From contig JBBIIE010000095.1 of the NCBI GenBank assembly GCA_037446605.1, positions 1 through 12,194 of the forward strand: a DNA stretch of 12,194 nucleotides, given 5' to 3'. Below the pieces are notes generated by a model that saw only the letters and a program-made list of their open reading frames with translations, did not search any database and was not told the DNA's origin. The translations under genes and the position numbers were made by a program. The stretch is from JANXAZ01 sp037446605. Its GTDB lineage: Bacteria; Pseudomonadota; Alphaproteobacteria; Geminicoccales; Geminicoccaceae. This document shows, one piece after another, positions 6,368 to 12,194 of the stretch; position 1 is the first letter of the stretch, and the number at the start of each line of letters is the position of its first letter.

Positions 6368-7282
6368 ATGATGGCGGCGCTCGGGCGGCTGCTCGACCAC
6401 GATCTCGTCTGGAGCTTCACCCGCTCGCCGGCGACGGTGGCGGCGGCCCTCGTGACGCTCCTCTTCCTGCTCGCCGCACTCCTCGCTCCCTGGATCGCAC
6501 CGCACGACCCCTTCGACCCGGCGAGCCTCGATCTCCTGGACGCCTTCACACCACCCGCCTGGAGCGAGGGCGGCGATCCGCGCTTCCTCCTCGGCACCGA
6601 CGATCAGGGCCGCGACATCCTCTCGGCCATCCTCTGGGGCGCGCGGATCTCGCTGCTCGTGGGCTTCGCCGCGGTGCTGCTGTCGGCCGGGCTCGGCGTC
6701 CTGCTCGGCGTCTCGGCCGGATATCTGGGCGGGCTCTACGATGCCGTGGTGATGCGCCTGGCCGACGTCCAGCTCACCATCCCGGGCATCCTCGTGGCGC
6801 TCCTCGTGAACGGCGTGGCGCGCGCGCTCGTGCCGCGCGAGCACCACGAGGCGGCCGCGGTCTGGGTGCTCGTGCTGGCGATCGGCCTGTCCGCCTGGCC
6901 GCAATACGCACGCCTCGCGCGCGGTGCCACGCTGGTCGAGCGCGGCAAGGACTACGTCGCTGCCGCCCGGCTGATCGGGATCGGCCCCTGGCGCATCATG
7001 GCCGGGCACCTGCTGCCGAACGTGATCGGCCCGGTGCTCGTGATCGGCACGATCGGCCTCGCCCTCGCGATCGTCTCCGAGGCCACGCTCTCCTTCCTCG
7101 GCGTGGGCGTGCCGCCGACCACCCCCTCGCTCGGCACGCTGATCCGGATCGGCAACGACTTCCTGTTCTCGGGCGAGTGGTGGATCACCCTGTTCCCCTC
7201 GCTGGCGCTCGTGCTGCTGGTGCTGGCCGTCAATCTCCTCGGCGACTGGCTGCGCGACGCCTTCAACCCGAAGCTCCGCTGA
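6368..7282 (+). CDS. ABC importer permease, DppC/OppC type
   Basis: A 304-residue inner-membrane permease of the peptide/nickel ABC importer family. It has an N-terminal helix (about residues 23-40) with the L-A-P-W-I-A-P-H-D-P motif that follows the first helix in DppC proteins, the LGTDDQGRDILS motif before the core, four or five further helices, and an EAA-type coupling loop (YVAAARLIGIGPWRIMAGHLLPN, given in part: AARLIGIGPWR) that docks on the ATPases. Length is typical. ATG 6368 is the only good start in frame (ATG 6371 is an alternative), but GGAGG at 6351-6355 is 12 bases away, longer than ideal. Two ATPase genes follow in the same operon. The usual DppB partner permease and the binding protein are absent; the RTX gene sits upstream instead. 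The substrate is unknown: peptides are commonest, but the family also takes nickel, glutathione and oligosaccharides. Confidence 0.93.
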   Translation: MMAALGRLLDHDLVWSFTRSPATVAAALVTLLFLLAALLAPWIAPHDPFDPASLDLLDAFTPPAWSEGGDPRFLLGTDDQGRDILSAILWGARISLLVGFAAVLLSAGLGVLLGVSAGYLGGLYDAVVMRLADVQLTIPGILVALLVNGVARALVPREHHEAAAVWVLVLAIGLSAWPQYARLARGATLVERGKDYVAAARLIGIGPWRIMAGHLLPNVIGPVLVIGTIGLALAIVSEATLSFLGVGVPPTTPSLGTLIRIGNDFLFSGEWWITLFPSLALVLLVLAVNLLGDWLRDAFNPKLR

Positions 7283-7290
7283 GGGCACCG

Positions 7291-8261
7291 GTGCCGCTGC
7301 TCGAGGTCGAGGATCTGACCGTCGAGCTCGCCACCCGGCGCGGCCGGCAGCTCGCCGTCGACGGGGTGAGCTTCACCCTCGAGGCCGGTGAGGTGCTCGG
7401 CCTCGTGGGCGAGTCGGGCGCAGGCAAGTCGCTGACCGGCATGGCGATCATCGGCCTCCTGGAACCCCCCGCCCGGCTCGCCCGCGGGCGCATCCGGCTC
7501 GAGGGCCGGCGGATCGACGATCTGCCGCCCGAGGATCTGCGGCGGATCCGCGGCCGGCGGATCGGCGCCATCTTCCAGGACCCGCTCGCCGCCCTGGATC
7601 CGCTGCAGCGGATCGGCCGGCAGCTCGAGGAGACGATCCGCACCCATCTCGACCTGGATGCCCGGGCGGCGCGGGAGCGCGCCGTGGCGCTGCTGCGCGA
7701 GGTCGGGATCCCGGCCCCCGAGCAGCGGGTGCGGGCCTGGCCGCACGAGCTCTCGGGCGGCATGCGCCAGCGCGTCGTGATCGCCTTGGCCCTGTGCGCC
7801 GAGCCGGCACTTGTCGTGGCCGACGAGCCCACGACCGCGCTCGACGTTTCGATCCAGGCGCAGATCGTCCAGCTCCTGAAGCGGCTCTGCCGCGAGCACG
7901 GGACGGCCGTGCTGCTCGTCACCCACGACATGGGCGTGGTCGCCGAGACCGCCGACCGGGTCGCGGTCATGTACGCCGGCCGGCTGGTCGAGCTCGGGCC
8001 GGTGCGCGAGGTGATCGAGCGGCCCCGCCACCCCTACACGCGGGGCCTCATGGGGGCCATTCCGCGGATCGGCGAGCGCGCCCGCCGGCTCGTGCAGATC
8101 GACGGCGCCATGCCGCGCCCCGATGCGACCCCGCCCGGCTGCGCCTTCCATCCGCGCTGCCCGCAGGCCCTGGCGCGCTGCCGCGCCGAGCGGCCGGAGC
8201 CGCTGCGCGTGGGGGAGGGGCACGAGGCCGCCTGCTGGCTGGCCGCCACGGAAGTCGCCGC

Positions 8262-8265
<4 letters not shown>
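7291..8265 (+). CDS. ABC importer ATPase, DppD/OppD type
   Basis: A 324-residue ATPase that powers the peptide-type importer at the cytoplasmic face. Walker A GESGAGKS is at residues 40-47, the Q-loop is in AIFQDPLAALDP, the signature LSGGMRQ is at 154-160, Walker B LVVADE is at 174-179 and the switch His is at 212. The C-terminal oligopeptide-transporter extension starts at HPYTRGLMGAIP and has four cysteines (284, 290, 297, 315) in the C-x5-C-x6-C pattern that holds an iron-sulfur cluster in structurally studied Dpp ATPases. The GTG at 7291 is chosen because the first conserved strand LLEVEDL follows at once; it lies 8 nt after the permease stop with GAGGG as ribosome site. An ATG in the same frame at 7177 lies inside the permease gene and is rejected. 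All catalytic residues are intact. It pairs with the following ATPase. Confidence 0.94.
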
Positions 8266-9281
<1,016 letters not shown>

Positions 9282-9293
9282 GCGGGTGCGCCC

Positions 9294-9761
9294 TCAGCTC
9301 GCCGTGCGCTGCTCGGCGAGCAGCATCGAGCGGAGGTCCTCGGCGGCGCGTTCGAGGAACAGCAGCACGCGGGCGTCGCCATAGTCGTAGAACACGTCGT
9401 CGGGGTCGCTCACCGTGGTCGCGCGGAACCGGCCGACCGCGAGGTCGAGCACCGCCATGACGCTGTCGAGGGTGCGCGACGGCGTGGTCAGGAGCATGTT
9501 CTCGAGCTCCTCGATCTGCCGATCGACCTGCTCGATCTCGCGCTCCAGCTCGTCGAGCCCGGCCTCCTTCTCGGCCTTGGAAAGGTCGCTCATCATCGAG
9601 CGGATCTCCTCGGCCGACATGCCGACGAGCTGGAGGGGGACGAAGGTCCATTCCGGCAGGCTGCGGCGCAGGCGGTCCTGGCGCTCGACCAACCCGTCGC
9701 GGCGCCGCTGCAGCTCGCCGAGCCGCCTGACGAGGAGCATGGTGTTGGTGATCACGGCCAT
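9294..9761 (-). CDS. Coiled-coil protein of unknown function
   Basis: A 155-residue protein I do not recognise. It has two charged helical segments with heptad spacing, about residues 8-33 (rich in Arg, Leu, Gln) and 60-91 (GLDELEREIEQVDRQIEELE), separated by a more hydrophobic link (PEWTFVPLQLVGMSAEEIR). A C-terminal half follows that looks globular and helical and contains DPDDVFYDYGD. There is no signal peptide or transmembrane helix, so it is probably cytosolic. The frame is open to an ATG at 9857, but that extension is Gly/Pro-rich and starts in the A+T-rich gap. The ATG at 9761 has GGAGGGA five bases upstream and is preferred. It stands alone on this strand between the ABC operon and the DUF502 gene. 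Oligomerisation through the coiled coils is likely; any further role would be a guess. Confidence 0.75.
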   Translation of the reverse strand: MAVITNTMLLVRRLGELQRRRDGLVERQDRLRRSLPEWTFVPLQLVGMSAEEIRSMMSDLSKAEKEAGLDELEREIEQVDRQIEELENMLLTTPSRTLDSVMAVLDLAVGRFRATTVSDPDDVFYDYGDARVLLFLERAAEDLRSMLLAEQRTAS

Positions 9762-9766
9762 GTTCG

Positions 9767-9773
9767 TCCCTCC
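9767..9773 (-). promoter_or_regulatory. Ribosome binding site for the coiled-coil gene
   Basis: On the minus strand this reads GGAGGGA, five bases before the ATG at 9761. It decides for this start over the upstream in-frame ATG at 9857. Confidence 0.8.
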
Positions 9774-9870
9774 GCCGCCATCTCTCCCCGCCGTCGTCGG
9801 CGGCCTCTCTCCCGCGAGCTTGGCGTCGGCGACAGGGACTGTCAATGCGTTTTTCATGAGTTGGTAGGTG

Positions 9871-9960
9871 AATTTTTATGAAGAACTTTGATAAAATGCG
9901 AGATACTTGGATTGCGGGCGAATTTGATTGAGACATGTCGAAAATTTTAGCGAAATACGC
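9871..9960. promoter_or_regulatory. A+T-rich divergent promoter island
   Basis: Only 32 of these 90 bases are G or C, against far higher values everywhere else. It lies between the divergent coiled-coil gene and DUF502 gene and most likely holds both promoters. It contains an eight-base palindrome GACATGTC (9932-9939) and AAAATTTT (9941-9948). I tried sigma-70 hexamers on both strands (for example GATACT at 9902-9907) but found no pair with good spacing and consensus, so I make no exact promoter call. Confidence 0.5.
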
Positions 9961-10031
9961 GACGCATCCGCGCGATGGACGGCGCCGCCGCGAGGCTCCA
10001 TAGTGCGGCTCGGCTGCGTCCGCCGGGAGGC

Positions 10032-10038
10032 AGGAGGT
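10032..10038 (+). promoter_or_regulatory. Strong ribosome site deciding a TTG start
   Basis: AGGAGGT is a full anti-Shine-Dalgarno match, six bases before the TTG at 10045. It overrides an in-frame upstream TTG at 9928, which has no ribosome site and would add a non-conserved stretch. Confidence 0.88.
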
Positions 10039-10044
10039 CTCGCC

Positions 10045-10800
10045 TTGAGGTTGAGCCAGTCGGACAATTCTTCCGTCGAGGCGGATCTCCGCCCGGCCGA
10101 TCCGGCGCGCCCCTCGCGGGTCGTGGGCCTGCGCGGCTACCTGCTCGCCGGGATCATCGTCACCGCGCCGATCGGCATCACGCTCTGGCTCGTCTGGCAG
10201 GTGGTCGGCTACATGGACCGGACCGCCGCGGCGATCCTGCCCGCCCGCTACAATCCCGAGACCTACCTGCCGTTCAGCGTGCCCGGGCTCGGCCTGCTCG
10301 TGATCCTGGGCCTGCTCACGGCGATCGGCTGGTTCGCCGCCGGCTTCCTCGGCCGCGCCCTGATGCGCGCCGGCGAGCAGCTCGTCGCCCGCACGCCCGT
10401 CGTGCGCAGCGTCTACGGCACCTTGAAGCAGATCTTCGAGACCGTCTTGACCTCCTCCTCGCGCTCGTTCCGCGAGGTCGTGCTGGTCGAGTGGCCGCGG
10501 CGCGGCGTCTGGTCGATCGCCTTCGTCACCGGCAGCTCGCAGTGGGAGCTGGCCGCGGGCGGCCACGACATGGTGAGCGTCTTCCTGCCCTGCACACCCA
10601 ACCCGACCACGGGCTATTTGATGTTCGTCGCGCGCGCCGAGCTCGTGCCGCTCGCCATGACCGTCGAGGAGGGGATGCGCATGGTGGTCTCGGGCGGGAT
10701 CGTCGCCATGCCGCTGCGGCCGGCGACCCCGCCGAGCCTAGCCCGCCGCCAGGAGCCCGAGCGCCGCGCCCCGGTCGAGCAGCTCCAGCAGGTGCCGTAG
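10045..10800 (+). CDS. DUF502 family membrane protein
   Basis: A 251-residue protein of the DUF502 family, integral membrane proteins of unknown biochemical function that are widespread in proteobacteria. It has two transmembrane helices (about residues 31-54 and 80-103), the first carrying the family's G-x-x-x-x-A-P-I-G-I-T-L-W pattern. Then come TPVVRSVYGTLKQIFETV (a conserved soluble motif after helix two), EWPRRGVWSIAFVTG, and the loop PCTPNPTTGYLMFVA, where DUF502 proteins have a conserved P-T-x-G-x-x motif. The start is TTG at 10045, set by the strong ribosome site. The last 20 residues (from 232), polar and outside the conserved domain, lie opposite the 3' end of recG. Pairing of a DUF502 gene with recG is something I recall from alphaproteobacteria, which supports a chromosomal core location. 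Confidence 0.9.
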   Translation: MRLSQSDNSSVEADLRPADPARPSRVVGLRGYLLAGIIVTAPIGITLWLVWQVVGYMDRTAAAILPARYNPETYLPFSVPGLGLLVILGLLTAIGWFAAGFLGRALMRAGEQLVARTPVVRSVYGTLKQIFETVLTSSSRSFREVVLVEWPRRGVWSIAFVTGSSQWELAAGGHDMVSVFLPCTPNPTTGYLMFVARAELVPLAMTVEEGMRMVVSGGIVAMPLRPATPPSLARRQEPERRAPVEQLQQVP

Positions 10801-12194
10801 GGCGCGCCCGCGCGGGCTCGAGAGCCCCGGGTCGGCGGTGAGTGCCGCGGTGGCGAGCTGGCGCGCGCCGGTCAGCAGATCGCCGTCGCGGGCGAGATCG
10901 GCGAGCGCGAGCTCGGGCAGTCCGGACTGGCGGGCGCCCAGGAGCTCGCCCGGGCCGCGCAGCGCCAGATCGGCCTCGGCGATCGCGAAGCCGTCCCGGG
11001 TCCGGCGCAGGATCGCAAGGCGCGCCCGGGCCGCCTCGCCGCCCGCCTCGTCGAAGACGAGCAGGCAGGTCGAGGGCCGGCTGCCGCGGCCGACCCGGCC
11101 GCGCAGCTGGTGGAGCTGGGCGAGCCCGAAGCGGTGCGCGTCCTCGATCACGATCACGCTCGCCTCGGGCACGTCGATGCCGACCTCGACCACCGTCGTG
11201 GCGACGAGCAGGCGGACCTCGCCGCGCGCGAACGCCTGCATCGCCGCGCGCCGCACGGCCGCCGCCTGGCCGCCGTGGGCCAGCCCGACGAGCGCCCCGA
11301 AGCGCGCCTCGAGCGCCGCGTTCCGCGCCAGCACGGCCGCCCGCTCGGCCCGGCTCTCGCCCTCGATCGCCGGGCAGATCCAGTAGATCCGCTCGCCGCG
11401 GGCGAGCGCCCGGCCGCACGCCTCGACCACCTCCGCGAGCCGCCGCGCCGGGATCACGCGTGTGTCGATCGGCGGCCGCCCGGCCGGCCGGCGGCGCAGC
11501 TCGGAGACCGCCAGATCGCCGTGCAGCGCCAGGACCAGGGTGCGCGGGATCGGCGTCGCCGAGAGCAGCAGCAGGTCGACCGCCGCACCCTTGTCGAGCA
11601 GGGTCAGCCGCTGGCGGACCCCGAAGCGGTGCTGCTCGTCGATCACCGCGAGCGCCAGATCCGCGAACCGGACCGCCGGCTCCAGCACCGCGTGCGTCCC
11701 GACCACGAGCGGCGTCCGGCCGAGGGCCAGGCGGTCGAGCGCGGCGGCGCGCGCACGCGCCGGCTCGCTCCCGACCAGGAGCTCGAGCCCGACGCCGAGC
11801 GGCTCCAGCCAAGCGGACAGGGTCGCCGCGTGCTGCCGGGCGAGCAGCTCGGTCGGGGCCAGGAGCACGCCCTGGCGGCCGGCCTCGACCACCTGCAGGA
11901 GGGCCATGGCCGCGACCAGCGTCTTGCCGGTGCCGACGTCGCCCATCAGCAGCCGCCCGCTCGCGTGCGGTGCCGAAAGATCGGCCGCGATCGCGGCGCC
12001 GGCGCGCATCTGGTCGGCGGTCGGCGCGAAGGGCAGGCGCGCCAGGAGCGCCGCGCGCAGCCGTCCGTCGCCCAGGCTCGGCCGCTTGGAGAGGCCCTGC
12101 CGCCGCCGGCGCTCGAGGGCGAGGGCGAGCTGGAGGGCCAGCAGCTCGTCGAGCGCCAGCCGGCGGCGGGCGTCCTCGAGGGTGGGCGGCTCGC
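10738..12194 (-). CDS. recG: ATP-dependent DNA helicase RecG, 5' end beyond the right edge
   Basis: RecG reverses stalled replication forks and branch-migrates Holliday junctions. About 484 C-terminal residues are present: the end of the N-terminal wedge region, then both helicase domains and the RecG C-terminal domain. Motifs: PFAPTADQ (Q-like), GDVGTGKT (motif I), APTELLARQH (Ia), DEQHRFGVRQR (II), SATPIPRTL (III), LLVATTVVEVGIDVPEAS (V), HRFGLAQLHQLRGRVGRG (VI), then DGFAIAEADLALRGPGELLGARQSG. The DEQH box and FGLAQLHQLRGRVGRG identify RecG rather than Mfd or PriA. Motif I has Thr where Ser is usual, and LAHGGQ replaces the usual HGRM before motif V. The ATG at 12009 is internal, since conserved sequence continues in frame to the window edge. 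The TAG stop lies 63 nt inside the convergent DUF502 gene. Confidence 0.97.
   Translation of the reverse strand, partial: EPPTLEDARRRLALDELLALQLALALERRRRQGLSKRPSLGDGRLRAALLARLPFAPTADQMRAGAAIAADLSAPHASGRLLMGDVGTGKTLVAAMALLQVVEAGRQGVLLAPTELLARQHAATLSAWLEPLGVGLELLVGSEPARARAAALDRLALGRTPLVVGTHAVLEPAVRFADLALAVIDEQHRFGVRQRLTLLDKGAAVDLLLLSATPIPRTLVLALHGDLAVSELRRRPAGRPPIDTRVIPARRLAEVVEACGRALARGERIYWICPAIEGESRAERAAVLARNAALEARFGALVGLAHGGQAAAVRRAAMQAFARGEVRLLVATTVVEVGIDVPEASVIVIEDAHRFGLAQLHQLRGRVGRGSRPSTCLLVFDEAGGEAARARLAILRRTRDGFAIAEADLALRGPGELLGARQSGLPELALADLARDGDLLTGARQLATAALTADPGLSSPRGRALRHLLELLDRGAALGLLAAG

Noticed and set aside
6303..6371. Short open frame ending in ATGA at the permease start, as a dppB remnant
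   Set aside because: The 22-codon product has no resemblance to the C-terminus of a DppB permease.
3580..6597. A 1005-codon open frame on the minus strand opposite the RTX gene
   Set aside because: It is a shadow of repetitive GAC/GGC-rich coding DNA. The product is Ala/Val/Glu/Arg-rich without domains, while the plus strand encodes clear RTX and A-domain motifs.
9871..9960. A+T-rich island as a prophage or island attachment site
   Set aside because: No tRNA, integrase or flanking direct repeats are visible.

Overview
The window is uniformly G+C-rich apart from one short A+T-rich island near 9.9 kb. It looks like a chromosomal segment of a high-GC alphaproteobacterium. Rhodospirillales-like is my inference, from base composition, frequent GTG/TTG starts behind good Shine-Dalgarno sites, and a recG gene facing a DUF502 gene. 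I see no rRNA, tRNA, CRISPR array, transposase or integrase.

Layout. (1) 1-2590, minus strand: a RidA-family protein, a creatininase-family amidohydrolase and an MFS transporter cut by the left edge; the last two overlap by four bases and are probably translationally coupled. (2) 2591-2686: a divergent regulatory gap. (3) 2687-3589, plus: a small exported DUF6152-like protein, whose signal peptide is built from a 15-bp tandem repeat, followed 9 nt later by a DUF6644-like four-helix membrane protein. (4) 3730-6291, plus: an 853-residue RTX (Ca-binding nonapeptide repeat) protein with a central domain that reads like the beta-I/A domain of animal integrin beta chains. (5) 6368-9281, plus: one permease and two ATPases of a peptide/nickel-type ABC importer. 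The partner permease and binding protein are not in the window. (6) 9294-10044: a small coiled-coil protein on the minus strand and the A+T-rich island. (7) 10045-12194: a DUF502 membrane protein converging on, and overlapping, the 3' end of recG, which runs off the right edge.

The genes appear to act in separate units. The minus-strand trio could process and move an amide or imine metabolite. The DUF6152/DUF6644 pair may form a periplasmic/membrane module, possibly metal-binding. The RTX protein is probably exported by a type I system encoded elsewhere and may act as a metal-dependent adhesin. The ABC genes would import peptides or a related solute with help from components encoded outside the window. 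The most notable item is the integrin-like domain: residues matching all three integrin metal sites (MIDAS, ADMIDAS, SyMBS) can be picked out with near-identical spacing.
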